Below, in pieces: positions 1-13,280 of a DNA stretch of 64,000 nt. The DNA lies in NCBI RefSeq assembly GCF_050908995.1, contig NC_135123.1, positions 16,616,001 through 16,680,000 on the forward strand. The letters run 5' to 3'. This stretch comes from Andrena cerasifolii. Taxonomy: Eukaryota > Arthropoda > Insecta > Hymenoptera > Andrenidae. The position numbers and the translations under genes are program-made. The notes beneath the pieces were generated by a model. The model did not search any database, was not told the DNA's origin, and saw only the letters and a list, made by a program, of their open reading frames with translations. Each line of letters starts with the position of its first letter. Position 1 is the first letter of the stretch.

Positions 1-356
1 TCACTGAAATTTTCTCCGCTTTGAATTTTGGGAGGATGGCTGGTTCAAAGTTTTCTCCTCTCCAAAGTTTGTGTAATTGTGATAGATACAGTCATAGAAA
101 ACGTAAAACACAGGACACAAAACAGTTCGCCTATTTCCTACTTTAGAACTCGTCTTTTAACTTAACTGGAAAAGGGAGGGTATGATGCGTATTGATATAT
201 TCATGTAACGTGATACTTTGCAAGCACACAGTAGCAATATGCAATTTAGTTTATTCGTATCTAAACGAATGCAACCTAAGTAGTGATTTAAGAAAGTACC
301 TACTGTATTTATAAATAAATGTATCAACAGGTCTGTAATAAGTGTAGAATGTTTTG
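1..356. other. AT-rich non-coding stretch
   Basis: No gene, RNA or repeat structure is visible here. The sequence is AT-rich with stops in all frames. Confidence 0.6.
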
Positions 357-509
357 TAGAATAATCTCCTTACGCATTTTTAATCTCCGTGTGTTAATAA
401 TTAAAAAAAAAATATTGATGTATGGCTTCACATATATATTACATATATCACTATTTCTTTTTTTTTAATTATTAACGCCTTTATAATCTCCGTAAGGAGA
501 ATATTCTGC
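357..509. repeat. Short inverted-repeat (hairpin) element, about 150 bp
   Basis: The left arm (about 357-410) and right arm (about 455-509) are imperfect reverse complements. They share the outer motif ATCTCCTTACG/CGTAAGGAGA and an inner TTAATAATTAAAAAAA tract, with an AT-rich loop containing tandem TATATATTACATATATCA-like sequence. Length and shape fit a miniature inverted-repeat element. No clear target duplication was found, so the superfamily is not assigned. A plain genomic palindrome is the alternative. Confidence 0.6.
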
Positions 510-3500
510 AAGAGGATGATTGAAGTAATTAATCGTGGGAATAATGAAGATATAGTGAAAATGTACACATGCTTGGAGTTACTCTGCGGATCATAATCGA
601 GCTGTCACTGCAACTTACAACTTACAATCTATTTTTTCGTACATTTTAGAGTAGAGCAACCTGTGTCTTTGAAATATTATTGTGCATGGTGTGCTATATG
701 CAACACTCGAACTAAATCAGTGACCTGAACGTCGTACACCCCCCTTCTGATTTATAAGTGGAGTTTTTCAGTTATAAATTAGGTGAAGTGTTCGGCACCT
801 TATTTTCGAGTTTTGCTGTGGCTGATGTAGCTAACTGTAAACTATGTGGGGGAACCATGAAGGGCATTGCAAATTTATAAAACACTTTACCAATATTATT
901 TTGTATTAGGGCGAAACGTGTCAGGCTATTTGTGAATTCAAAAGAGAAGAGTGATTTTTCCCGTGAACTAAGTTCTCTGAAGAATTTGACCCTTTCTGGA
1001 GCTACTTTTTTTTCTCGTAATAACTTGGTAGCTCTTGTTAGCAGGAACGGTTCAACGGATTTTTCTACAGGTTTCCTTTATTCTCCTTTTGGTTCGACTC
1101 TCGAAAGTTATACGGCTACTTCACTTGAGCAAAGTTGCCGTAGTACACTTTTTCTTCGACAGCCCAGATGCTATTTCTCCAGAGATTCGTTGTACTTTGC
1201 CTTTAAATACGGATAACGTCTTCTTGCCCGATTCGTTCCTCCGCATCTCCTCCGATTTAGTTCGCGTGCCTTTTCTTGCTGCCCTTTGAACAGACAAAGA
1301 GACAGTGGGAGGACTTGTGTTACTTATGTTCAGTGATCCTGAATTCCACGAGGGACTTTTATTTTCGCTGCAAAAAGACTTAGGTCACCAGAAAATTCTG
1401 TAAATAGATGCTTGTGTTTCGGAGGGGGAACGTCAATAGCAGATATTTGATGGAAAGCTGCATTACTCTTTTTCCATTTGCACAACGACCTAATTGCTGC
1501 ATGTCAAATTTATATATCAACAAGTTTTGTTATTTTCTGGGTTAAGCGTTGCCCTTAATTGCAAATACTCGATGAAATGTTTTATAATTCTTTTTTCCTT
1601 TGCACCGCGATATAACTACCACTTCAGTATTTGAAATCTGATTCGTATGAATCCTACTTGAACGTATAAAGCAATTAAACGTTGATTTCTTCTATGTCAT
1701 GATTAACGATCTACAATTAATTGAATCTGATACGTGGCTAGTTTCGTGCGACAAAGGGAGGCTCTTGTTTCATTGAACATCCATTATTCGTCTCCTGTAG
1801 CTGTGATTAAAGAGAAACTTTTTCTGCAGCTATGTTATTTCTGCTCTATTAGCAATCAAATCATCGATGTGCACATCGATGTGCACATTGAATTACACTA
1901 CTGTCAACGCCGATAATTAATTAACTCTATGGATTTTTACATAGGACGTACTATTGTGGCTGGTTGATTGGAAATACTCAAAAGCTTGCTCCTTTTTATC
2001 TAGCTTCATCAATCAATTCCAGTTCTGCTACATTATAAATGCGCGACAGCTTTGCAAATATACAGGAAAGAAAATTAGAAATATTAATAGGACACTTGAC
2101 TGTTTCAAGATCCCAAGCCCACTGACAAAGATCACGTCGAAATCTTCCTCCTCTGTAAACTTACCAAAACCCTAAAAAAATTAAGTCGAATTTTTATTGA
2201 TCGTCAATTTACTCAACGTCTTATTACTTACCTGTCGACTCGTGGTCGAGTTGGCCAAATAGTTTACTCGATAAAAGAATCGGTAGCATGCTCTAGGTTT
2301 GCATGAAAGTATCCCCTGAAAATGTCAATGTTATACTCGTTGTTTCGCGTCAGAGAATGCACAGCACATTCTCCTGGCAATAGTATGTAGCATCTAACAC
2401 ACTGCGAGGGTGAGTTCACAGCAGCGCACTTAATCATCTCGTAATTCCCTGGAAAAGAATATACGAAAGAGAAGTAGCGGCCGCGCGCGAATTAACATAC
2501 TTAATTAGAAAACGAGGGGAGTCCGGCATTAGTGTTAATTTGGCTGCGTCTGCTGCCAAGTTGTCGCTAAGCAGCTGGTGCATTAAGAAAAGTTAGCTAT
2601 GGAAGTGGATACGCGGCGACACGAACGAACTTCCCTAATAAATTGTTATTACGCAGTGGCACATTACTCGACACGACGTGTCAGAAACTTACTCCAAGTG
2701 GCAAGAGAATCGTCGCCGTTGTAAAAAGGGAGAGCATTATCTGGATTACGTTACCCCTGGAACAGTCTTCCGTGAACATTTTAACTCTTTAACGATTGGA
2801 TTCGCGTTTCTCGATAAAAACAAGTAATTTGTTTCCTTCGCATTGACAACGAGAGGAAACTAACTTTCCTTTCGCAGAAGAAATTCGGTGTATCCTAATT
2901 ACTTCTTCGCGTTTTCAGTGGTACATGGAGTAGTTTTGATATTACAGCTATTCCGAAACTCGAAGTGGCATTTTCAGGAATTTAAAAAAGTACAGAGATT
3001 TTGTACTGGTAATAAAAAGAATAATGGTGGTCAGGGTAAAAGCCATAGTATGTGTACGAAGAAATATAAAACTGTTAAAATGGAAATCGTAACACAACTT
3101 GTGTACATGTTTGGATATCTCTTCAGAAAGTAGTATAACCACATGATAAGTCAGGCAGAAGTGGAGGTTACTGTGCACCACTTGCTTTGTAGTGACAAAA
3201 CACGATCTTTACACTTATTTCGTTAGTTATTTGATAATACAGACAAAACAGGGACGGTGTCTATTTGCGTAAATAATGGAAAACAAATTAGAACGAGAAA
3301 GGAAGAAACCAGTGTTAGGCTATAGTATCAATTTGAAGACTAAACGTGACTTCTGATGTAAAGAAAACTTTAAGACAGATCCGAAACTTGTTGCGCTCAG
3401 ACATCACCACTGTTCGTCTCGGTTTATTTTGGCTTTATCGATTTCGACACGAGGGGTTGAAAGCGGAATCTTGTCAAAGCTCTTTTCACATCCTCTTCTT

Positions 3501-4346
3501 ACAATTTTTTTTTAACTTTGCTTCTCTTTCTACCATGGGAACAAAACAATAGGTTTCAAATGGTGTTCGTGCATATTGTTTCATTTTGCAAAAGGATTCC
3601 TGCACAACCATAAAATGATTTGTTATGAGAACAATACAAATAGAAATTATAATATTAGATCCATATACACGAAACAAGTATAATACTCTCAAAATTCAAT
3701 ATATTTGAACATAATCCTTTTTATACAATTTTATTAAACTTGTCTCGTTACATTAATTAGGTGTATCACTTCAGATTCAATAAAAATCAGAAATTTTGAC
3801 ATGCATAATCTTTCCAAAAACAATCCATAAAATTCTCCATCTTATAAAAATTCATTTTGCAGAAATTAAGTGCAGAGAAAAAAATGCAAATCTCTTAGTG
3901 GAGAATTAAAAGAATAAGAGAAATGATTCAATTTTTTGTTTTGAATCGCAATATTCCGTTATCGTCATTTCTCGTGTATGAGAATTTACATAAATATGCA
4001 ACAAGATCAGTTTCCACCTATTTCGACCCTATCTAAACATATGCAGATCCCACATATCCATATTATTTTGCTTTGTCACTCTTTGCATGGTGACAAACGA
4101 TTGCAGAATGACCAACATTCGTTTATGAGACTATCTTTGGCAGTGTAATGTATTGCTGCTGCAGTATAACAATTCTTTTCGTATGTCATTTGAATGGAAA
4201 GCTTAGCCACGAACAATGGCGAGTTCAAATGTACAATCAGTTACTTTGATTGCCCCAAAATACCTTAGACCTCGAATAGCCTCGTACAATGAATGGTCTA
4301 TTCAGATTCGCGAATTCAAGTGAACCTAGTGCAAGATTCGATAACT

Positions 4347-4348
<2 letters not shown>
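510..4348. other. Gene-free AT-rich region
   Basis: About 3.8 kb with no recognisable gene. Reading frames are short (under 95 codons), many lack an ATG, and they match no protein family I know. At 1862-1888 a 12-bp unit (CATCGATGTGCA) is repeated twice and is itself palindromic. A somewhat GC-richer patch lies at about 2450-2720. Nothing else stands out. Confidence 0.6.
1862..1888. repeat. Tandem palindromic 12-mer, two copies
   Basis: CATCGATGTGCA occurs twice in a row followed by CAT. The junction makes a perfect 18-bp palindrome, ATCGATGTGCACATCGAT. It is too short to classify and could be a simple slippage product. Confidence 0.7.

Positions 4349-4388
<40 letters not shown>
4349..4388. 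repeat. (AT)20 microsatellite
   Basis: An uninterrupted AT dinucleotide run of about 40 bp, ending in GCATACACGTACATA. Confidence 0.95.
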
Positions 4389-4391
<3 letters not shown>

Positions 4392-6428
4392 TACACGTAC
4401 ATAAGTCTAATTATCTTTAAACACCTGTAATAACGCGAAAAAACATGAAATGCTAATAACCTTGACCACCATACGTAATAGTGATTTCTAAAAAAAAAAT
4501 TCTCTGGCCCTATTTGCTTTCGTAAAGTCGTTTAAATTTGCTTCGAGAATTCTGTCACGTGTTTAATTCCGAAGGAAACAAAAACATGAATTAAAGCATG
4601 AACGACACATCTATATACCTACATTATTAAAACGAATGAAAAGTAAACCACAAGTTCATTATTCCCTTCCAAAAAGAGTTTCAGCGAAATTAAATTGAAT
4701 TGAATATTTCGTTTTTCCTGAAAGTAAATTTCCACGTTGATCGGCAAATAAGTGAGAAAGGAAATGTTTTTGCATTAAATTAATGGACGTGTCCGATACA
4801 TTTTTACAGAGTTTGCGCAATCTTTCCTCTCGCTGTAATTAGATTGCAGGCGCTATAACAAGGACTGTAGTTAACGGAACTTCTGCTGACACAGCGTGTT
4901 GATTATTCAAATATTAAAGGGCTGTAGGTTGGTCGACATGTTGACATTATACAGTTCGATGTGTTCGCAAACCACGGGCCAGCCTGTCTACAAGGAGAAA
5001 TTCCTGTCCAGCTACAAATTCGCAAGGACGAACAGGATTCGATCTCGTAGACAGGCTTGGACCCCTCTGCACAGCCATAGAAACTGCAATTAGAAATGCA
5101 AACTAGCGCGAGACTGACATTGGTAATTTGTTTAATCGATTGGCCACGGGTACGTTTGTCAAATTTGCGAACAAATTTTTAAGACCTTAAACTATTCCTC
5201 TAACCTTTCCAAGCGTATGATATCGTGAAATTTGTACTCCTTTCCCTCCATTTCCACGAAATTTTGTAAGATCTTCCTTTCTCGAAAGACGACTTCGCTT
5301 TTAAGAAATGATGTACTCCAAGATTTTCTGTCTGGATATAAGATAAAGCCTGATCGTATCTTCTTCCTGGTCAAATCTTTCCCTCGAAACATTAAATTCT
5401 TCACTATGAGAAGAATATGGTATCTGATACCACATTCTGCTATAAAGTTCCTTAAATTACCTTTAAATTATCTGTGTAAGTTCTCCTTAAGAAGGCCATG
5501 CCACTTATTCCTCCTTCTCCAGAATTATATTTTCCGCGTGGGGTAAGAATAAAACGAAATGCTGTATAGTACGTGCTGCTCGCGTTTATAGCGCTGCATG
5601 CTCATCGTTCTTCTAAAAAAAAGTGCAATTCAATTGTTCTGCCTGGCAGCAGAATTCGAGAATAAATGTACGCCCTCGAACGTAAATATGAAACTTTGTT
5701 TCCCTCGTGAAGCGTTTATGTTTTTAGCATGCACGATTCCCTTTCGAAGCAATTCCCCTCTGGGAAGCTATGGCGTTTCCTGTCCCTCTGTTCTATCGGG
5801 TGTCTAATTGAAAGACAGAGGGACGAATGTCGTTGGAGGCGAAAAGCTGGGTCGTATAATTTTTGCTCGACTAGGCGGAGATAATAACAGCGAGACGGTG
5901 AACGCGAAAACCGAAATCCTCCGTCGCGTGGAAAGTACAATTTCCGCTTAGCCACAACGGCCTTGCACTATTATTATAGTTCATAACTGCAGAAACACTT
6001 CCCAGCCACGGTTCGCTCGCGAAACTTAAATCTTAAGTCGAGTTTAAGCGTTGTGTCGCCGGTGAAAAATTTAAATCAGGTTTAAACTTCGAGAACCACT
6101 TGAAACCCTATCATCCCGATTCGTACCCTCCTCGTTGCACTTTCTCCCCGATTTTCATGAAACTGAGGCGGCTTTTCAAACTATTTAGAAGTTCGAGATT
6201 TAAATTAAAAAAGGGGAGTGAGGAATAAATAAGAGTGTATAACGGAATACTACTGTACAGTGTGGTTTACTTTGGAACAACAGATGTAAAGTTTATTGCG
6301 TGATAGGATTTGTGAGAAGAAAAAGGTTTTAGTATGTAATGGCATACAAACTAGTTGTGTTTGAAATATCGGGTTTCTTGAATTTTAACCTCATCGCTCT
6401 TTGTACAATCACACGTACTGTGGAATAA
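4389..6428. other. Gene-free region
   Basis: No supportable gene. A frame of about 104 codons on the plus strand (5232-5546) is not recognisable and is overlapped by a minus-strand frame. At 6020-6100 there is a loose cluster of TTTAAA/CTTAAG palindromic words. Nothing else is seen. Confidence 0.6.
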
Positions 6429-7007
6429 TTAAGGGCATTCGCCGGTCAAGAAATCGAAATTTTTTTTGCATATTTTCATTCAACATCTCAAAAATGTCCA
6501 GTTAAAATTTTGGGTCGAAATTTCTAACGGTACAGATTTTATAGGCAGTTCAGGGGGGATCAACAGTGTGACGGCTTTAAATATAGGTGTTTTTTCAAGA
6601 TGGATGTGACGCAGGTATAATAGACAGAAATGTGATTTTTCTTTTAATTAATAATACATGTGTTGATCTAAAAAAGAATGGATTTTTTTTAATCCAATAA
6701 ACGCATGGAAAATATGGCGCTCACGGGCACGCCTTTTGCTTGAAAGAATTTTGGAGATATCGTATATGCAAGAAGTTATAGGCAGATACAGTTTCAGTAA
6801 TATTGGTTTGCAGAGTGTCTGACCATATTCATACCTCTTCCACTTGCTCCGTTGCACTTTGCTCCTCTCTCGCGTTCGAGGCGTATGTATCTTCATTTTC
6901 CCACATTTATCGCTCAGCATGTACGTTATTTGAAACGTCGGTTCTAATAAAAGTTGCTCAGAACGAACAAGAGCTTGATAAATATTTATAAATTTAAATA
7001 TCAGCAA
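6429..7007. mobile_element. Candidate TTAA-linked DNA transposon terminus (Kolobok/piggyBac-like), decayed
   Basis: TTAA at 6429-6432 is followed by GGGCATTCGCCGGTC and then by A/T-run-rich sequence. This layout resembles the ends of TTAA-specific cut-and-paste elements as I remember them. No matching inverted terminus could be found downstream, so the right boundary is a guess. A minus-strand frame of 119 codons (6648-7007) falls inside, but I cannot recognise transposase motifs in it. This could equally be chance TTAA context. Confidence 0.3.
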
Positions 7008-8730
7008 TTCTAGTTAAAGTTCTCAAGCTATACCACTGTTTACATAGTTCAGCAGGTTCCCACATTTTCTTCATCAAACAAAACTAAAGAAACCTTTCAT
7101 ATAACAAAGTTTTTCTTGCAAAGAACTCATTTCAAAGTCCTGAATGCTTTTTGTAGCAGACTTACTAAAATATCACGTACTTCTGACGTGGTTCTTTGTG
7201 TCACTCCTGGCTCTATACGTTCTAACATGTTTTAAATATTTCAAAAAATCTAAAAAAAAAAATATTTTCTATATCACAGAAATCTGTGCCCTTTAAACTA
7301 TAAAGCCTCTAAGCAATGTGAAGTTTTTCCAGATCCTGCAGTAAATATAGTCAGAATAATGCAAGTAATGAAAAAGTATATTCATAAATCAAATTATGCA
7401 CAAATATTGTCAGCAACAGCTGTAGCAATTTCAGTGTCATCTTAGAGGAATTATTTACCTGAAAATTAATACTTCATTGTGGCACAAAACAAAGCGTTTA
7501 GTTTTGGCGGGCTTTAGCAGTGATTTTTTGCGATTCCTTTTTCAACAGATACCAGTTGTATCTCGTCTGCGTTCGCGGGCTAAGATAACGAATCGTTGGC
7601 TCGAATTTCCAGCGAGCCACGTCGAAACGGATTTTTAAATGCGAGCTTTGGTCGAGCTGTGCTTGTCGGTGCCTCGCGGGCACAAATTATTTCTCTGCGA
7701 ATTTTCGTACGTGACATTCTATTAGGCGTGGGCCAGATAAATTAAGCAGACAGTCTCACTGAAAGCTATACAGGCGAATAACCGTCCATCGATATATCCC
7801 GTTCGATGCTCTCAATCTTTCACTGTTGAGGATTCCTATTTCCCTGGGTTTCGCGAAATCTGCCAATGAAATTGCCATTTCGAATGGATTAGAGATTAAA
7901 TGGGTGATAATTCGAAAGTAGCTTTGTAATTAGGTCCTTCTACTTGCTGAGAACGCAACGTCGGCTGATGTAATTAAATCGTAATTAACGAGTCGACGCT
8001 TGACTGAATGCACAGTAAACTGCAACTTTTCTTTGCGATGTTGGTAATGGGACGTGAATGATTTTGTAATTGATGGAATTCTTTAGGTGCGATAATCATA
8101 TTTAGGTGAAAGATTTGTGTTAATAATGATGAGTAAAACTTTGTGTGTTTCATCTTCAGTAAGTAAAATACGAAAAGTAGAATTAGTGGAAATAGAAAGT
8201 TGAATTCATTATTCGTTGGAAATTGTTCATCTTGCTATTAATGTAATATCAATGTAAATACAATTACACATTTAGATTTTATAAACACGTGTTCCCCATT
8301 ATTTTCAGAACACTTAGTTTCTTTAGTTTAAATTGTCTATACTTTTAGATAATGTCAAGATATTTTGATTTCAATTTTACTGATGAAAATACAATTAACA
8401 ATTAACATTGAATTTTGGAAAAACAAATTGGAAGAAACATTTCTAAAAAAATATTCCCATTTCCCAATGACATACCTTGTTACTTCATCCTCGATTCGTT
8501 AATAAATACACGCTTCTAAACGAGCTCAAATATTTGCCAATACTTCAGGGCTCCCTTATTTTTCTCGTGTTTCACAAAAGCCCGAGGGCAGGGTGCCAAC
8601 TTGTCGCGGAACGTTTCATTCAAAACTCAAACAGTCCCTTAATTCCCGAATCATAAGGTAGCGTAGAATATCGACAACCCGAAAAGACAAACTAGAAGAA
8701 AAGGAGCACACGTTACCCCAAGGAATCAAA
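7008..8730. other. Gene-free AT-rich region
   Basis: No gene or repeat boundary could be supported. A slightly CpG-richer patch lies at 7500-7780. The rest is AT-rich. Confidence 0.55.
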
Positions 8731-9017
8731 CTGCAGGGTTATTACAAAAGAAATAGACAGTTTCAACATTTTATAAAAAAAAAAAGAACTGTTGAAGATA
8801 TTGTCCCGATTAAACACCCTGTGACTTCGTTTAAACCAATTTTAAAAAAGTTATTTTGTTTTTAAAGTGTGTCCGAATACTTTTGCCCCCACTGTACAAC
8901 AAAACTTCAATAGTACCCTACGAAACCAGTTTAAGGTGCATCTCAATATCTTCAACAGTTCCATTTGTATAAAATACTGAAACTGTCCATTTCTTCTGTA
9001 ATAACCCTGTGCAGTAT
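8731..9017. mobile_element. Tc1-like terminus in a head-to-head (inverted) arrangement
   Basis: Read on the minus strand from 8896, the sequence begins TA then CAGTGGGGGCAAAAGTATTC, a terminus of the type seen on Tc1-family elements (CAGTG plus CAAAAGTAT). The interior of this element (about 8733-8803) is repeated in opposite orientation at about 8946-9017. The shared words include CAGGGTTATTAC, GAAATRGACAGTTTCA and AACTGTTGAAGATATTG. The second arm lacks a recognisable CAGTG end. Two nested or abutting Tc1 fragments, or an element with long subterminal inverted repeats, would both explain this. No transposase is readable. Confidence 0.6.
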
Positions 9018-12000
9018 CCAAGTAGAAACTCAAAGAACTCGAACCCTAAAGTGTCCATCGCAAAGAATTCACTTCAGCAATCCCACTCGCTCCATCAACG
9101 GAACAACACATGTTCTTTTATAAAATCAAGCGTGCAACAACTTTGAATTACAGTCATTTATCTTGTATTATTCATACAGAGTCGTCAACCGTTTCACGTC
9201 CACGAGAAACTCATTCGGTCGACACACAATTAATCAACTACCTCCCTTGAACGGAACGTGTATCCACGCAGCTACTCGAGCGTGACAATTCGCGATATGT
9301 GCATGGGTGACACGATACGAATCGACCCTTAAACAGTGGGCCAACGCCAGTGAAACAGTTGACTCTGGGCGAGACGTAATCAGCCGCAACTATGGACGGA
9401 ACATTAGGCGGCACTGTTCTCCAAGGGGCAACCGTTGCAGCCAAGACAACAAAACCTAGTTACAGCAGCCTCGTAGCAGTCTGTTGTTATAGCTACTTGC
9501 TAGGGATCCGAGTTGATATAGGGCACTTCGATATCCACCGTTCTATTCTCATTTAAATAAAGGCTGTCCTCAATTTGCAGATCCCTTTCAGCGAGAGCTC
9601 CGCGTTAACGAAAGTTGAATCGCTTTTTCAATATCTTCCTCATGCATCCTATAATTGAGAGTCCCTTTGTGTACAGAGTATAATAGTCTGTTAACTGAAT
9701 GGATTGTCGGACTTTTTTACAGCAAGATTCTTCTTACATCGCCCATCTGCTCCCTTTTTTCGCAAGTACTAGAGTGGAGAGCATGGTGGATATAAAGTTT
9801 TAAGGTTTCTTTGGATTTTAATTGTTGTTAATACCGATACAGTAGAATCTAGTCGGCGTTGATTGTGACGTGTTGTTTGTGATTATTGTCGCAATCGTTT
9901 CCTTCTGCTAGTTTTAATTGGAAAATATTTTATGTACAATTGCAGTGTACCGATTAAAATCAAAGTGAATGTGCATATTCTACCTTCGCATATCATTAAT
10001 CTGCATACAGAGTCTCCTGAAGTATTCTCGTAGACCGTTTTAATAATCGAATTTGCTTTCGAACATTCCTCTGAAGGGAAATGTAATTCGCTTAAGTGAA
10101 GCTTCCTGCAAAGGAGCACGGCATGTCGAAAAGCAGTTCACTTGAAAGCTACTTGCTATTAAATAGAAATTTTAACGTAAATCTGCGTGGAACGATCGAA
10201 TAGGATTCGCCTAAATGCTATCAGATAATGCAGGCCTGCGAGCAATTATCAATATTAGAATTCAGAAAACTCCCAATTTCACGAGTTGGAAGAAAAACTT
10301 TTATCATCGATACGATTCAGTCGTAGAATAATTCAGAATATTTTAGCACAAGTTACGATTACAAATATTCCGAATTCAGGCGAAACTTCTCAACGCTCCA
10401 AGCTCCCTATGGAATGCTAAAACCGTTCAAATTTAAATTCTATCGTACAAGTTTTATCAACCTCCATTAAGGAACAGCTTCACCAACGAAGCGTTAATTT
10501 TACGAATAATATCGAACGGTAGTTCGAAATTGCCGGAAAAATTGTTTTATCGCAGTTCGAGTTAGCCCTTCGCGTTCCAAGTACGCCCTCCATAACTGAC
10601 CCACCAAAGTTTCAATTATTACCACACACTGATTCTATTAAACTTTACAAAGGTGAGGAAATTCGTAATTCATAGAATGGAACGAATTTTCTAGCTTCAT
10701 AACTATTCTACTCTATTAGCTACCATTCCAAAATAGAGTTGAAAATGTATTCACCCCCAAGCACCATTCAATACACAAATTTCGATAGGCATGCTTCTAA
10801 TATCTAAACTTGAATTACTACATCCGTTCGCTGATATCGCTCAGTACATACATCTCAACGAAATTCGCAAAAAAACCAAGAAAAATAATTCCACCGCCGA
10901 AATTACCAATTTCCCACACGCAGCGCCAAAGAACCCTCGACTAAAGCGTTTGAAGATCTGAAAGATAGAGATCGCTTGGATATATCCCAAATGCCAGATG
11001 CGAGCCACAAAAGCGTCTCTTCTGAAAACGCCCCGAGTTGGAACGCTAGTGATTCATACGCGCCGCGCTACGTGCCCTCTGCACGAGTGCGAATGCGGCG
11101 CGATTAACGGAGCATCTCTGGAGGGCAGTTGCGCAAGCTCGCGGTGCAAAACTGGCGGATTGAAGTCGGCGCAATTACGCGTCAAAGCGCGAGACGGTGC
11201 AGGACGATGGGCAATGCTATTCTCCAAGGATCAAACTGAAACAGCGGCGCTGTTTCTGTTCCGTCGGCGGGGCGAAGTTGCGCGGTCCCGTGGACACAGA
11301 GCCGCGATAAGCAGAGACAGCGGAGCATTATCATTTCCCAGGGACATGCATATGCGAGAATATAGTGGCTGCTTGAAATTCAAGAATTTTTATATAGCGT
11401 AGGTACGGATTTAATATAGCCGGGACAGAGAAGAATTGGGAAGGACCCCCTGTTCTACATTCTTCCCCGGCGTGATAAATTAGCTTTTGTCATTCATAGA
11501 AGTTTCTATTAAAGCCGCGGCGAGATTTAATACAGGATGCTTCAGAAGTGGAGGTTGATGCTCAACTCTGTAATGTTTTGATAAGTTTGAAGATGGTAGG
11601 TAATGATTGCTTTCTCAGGTATATAGGTTTTCGTTTTGTGACCCAAGTTCCTTTCTCGATTACTGTGGCGGTGCTACCTTGATGGGATAGGGTATCAGTA
11701 ACCACGATCTGAAACCCCCTTTGGACGTGGCTCTACTATGCTTCGCAGCTAGTATTTCGGAGATAATTACTTGGCAAAGGGATACTTTTAAGACAGTAGA
11801 AAAGGATGGAAAGAATCTGAAATACTCACCGATGGAGAGAAGTAACTCGAGCGAAAAGATCCTTGGTTGGCTTACATTTTCTGGACTGGATTAACTATTA
11901 ATGTAATAGCTATATTTTCTAGTTGTCGTGAAGTTATCCTGGCGAATCTCATCTGAGGCTCTTTTGACAAATTTATTATTAATATTACACAGTACATGCT

Positions 12001-13131
12001 TTTCATCGTAGGATGTTGTAAATTAGTTTCACTCTTCAGTGGCTAGCAAAACGATCGTTCTCCTATTAGAACTCCTTCGTAAATGTTGGCCCATTGTACA
12101 CGCGAAAAAACGATAAGCGAATCTGCGACTTAATCAAGCCGGTCGCAGCTTAACGCGGTTAGTCGTTCCAGGAACGAGGCGCGGCAGAAGCTCCGCCGAC
12201 GTAAGAATCGACCTGTACCGTTCCGTTTGCTCGCTTCATTATAATAACTGTCCACACGGCACGTGTCCTCATTATTATCGGTATACGTGCGCGAACTTTA
12301 CGAGTTCTTCGTGCAGCAGAAGCTGCATGTTCAGCGAGACATTTCACATTCGAGGTTCCATTGTCAGAGTATGAAGAGCGAAACAGTTTGTTTCCATCTT
12401 ACGGTTTTCTGATGTGAACAACGTTGATTGCGATGAATATAGAACGAACTTAAGTTACATGTTTTTAAAGGAAAGTATCGTAATTTACGATCAAAGTTAT
12501 GCCGACATTTTCCAAATGATTTGGAGAAGTGATATCTTCTCGACTTTCTAGAAAAGATTCATCTGCCCTGGGCCAACGCCGTATACAATTAGTCCCCGTT
12601 GCGAGAGTTCTTAACGCGGTATTTCCTATCGACCTCTCAATCAATTTCAGAGAACACTTTCCGTCCCACCCATTCAATCTCTCTCCGCCGTTCCCTTTCA
12701 TCAGGACTCCGTCTCATCAATTCTGGAACTTCGCGAGTCACAAAGCAACACGTAAAAATTAGATCGATGCCTATTCATAAAATCGCTGAAGTATTGAAAG
12801 ACAAATCGAGCGGCTGCGAGCTCTCCGGTCTCATTACGTCATCCCTCATTTATGGCCTCGATAAGGAATCGTTTCCTTAGAGTTCGGTGCTTCCTCTTTG
12901 GAAATTAATGTTAAGACGTTAGAATTTATTTATAAAGGATCCCATAGAATTTTTGCATATAATTTGTCGAATATTCATTCCGTTCACTCGCTGTAATTTA
13001 AAAGTGCGTCGTCGAACGTAAGTCCACATCGTTCCTAATCACAGTAACACGATCTAGAAGTTTGCCAATCTAAAGATTTATATGTTATCAGCCTTCCATA
13101 AAAAAGGTAAGTTCGGAGGCAGGGTCTCTAG
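9018..13131. other. Gene-free region with a GC-rich block
   Basis: No supportable gene in about 4.1 kb. The GC- and CpG-rich block at 10990-11340 carries an open frame of 134 codons (10998-11402, plus) starting ATG-less or late, with no domain I know. A second CpG-rich patch lies at 12130-12340. The flanks are AT-rich. These blocks look like the unmethylated GC patches common in hymenopteran intergenic DNA, and they may be regulatory. Confidence 0.5.
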
Positions 13132-13220
13132 TGACCCTATGGCAGTCAATGTGTTAAATGCACCCCAAATATCAAATTACATAGGGTAGTTACCATTCGT
13201 ATTACTTCTTGAAACTCCTA
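13132..13220 (+). mobile_element. Decayed partial relative of the 43177 miniature element
   Basis: From ACCCTATGGCAG through ATGCACCCCAAATATCAAAT to ATTACTTCTTGAAA, this segment aligns by eye with 43182-43270, which reads ACCCTCCCTTGG, TGCCCACCCTAAATACCAAA and ATTATTTCGTGAAA. Similarity is about 60-65 percent with small gaps. The TTAA end is not preserved (GTGACCCT instead of TTAACCCT). It is probably an old copy of the same piggyBac-like miniature family. Confidence is limited by the divergence. Confidence 0.4.
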
Positions 13221-13280
13221 AGCAGAGTTGGGTACTATTTGAATAATCTTCGAATAAAAATTTCGAAGAAAATGAAGTTA

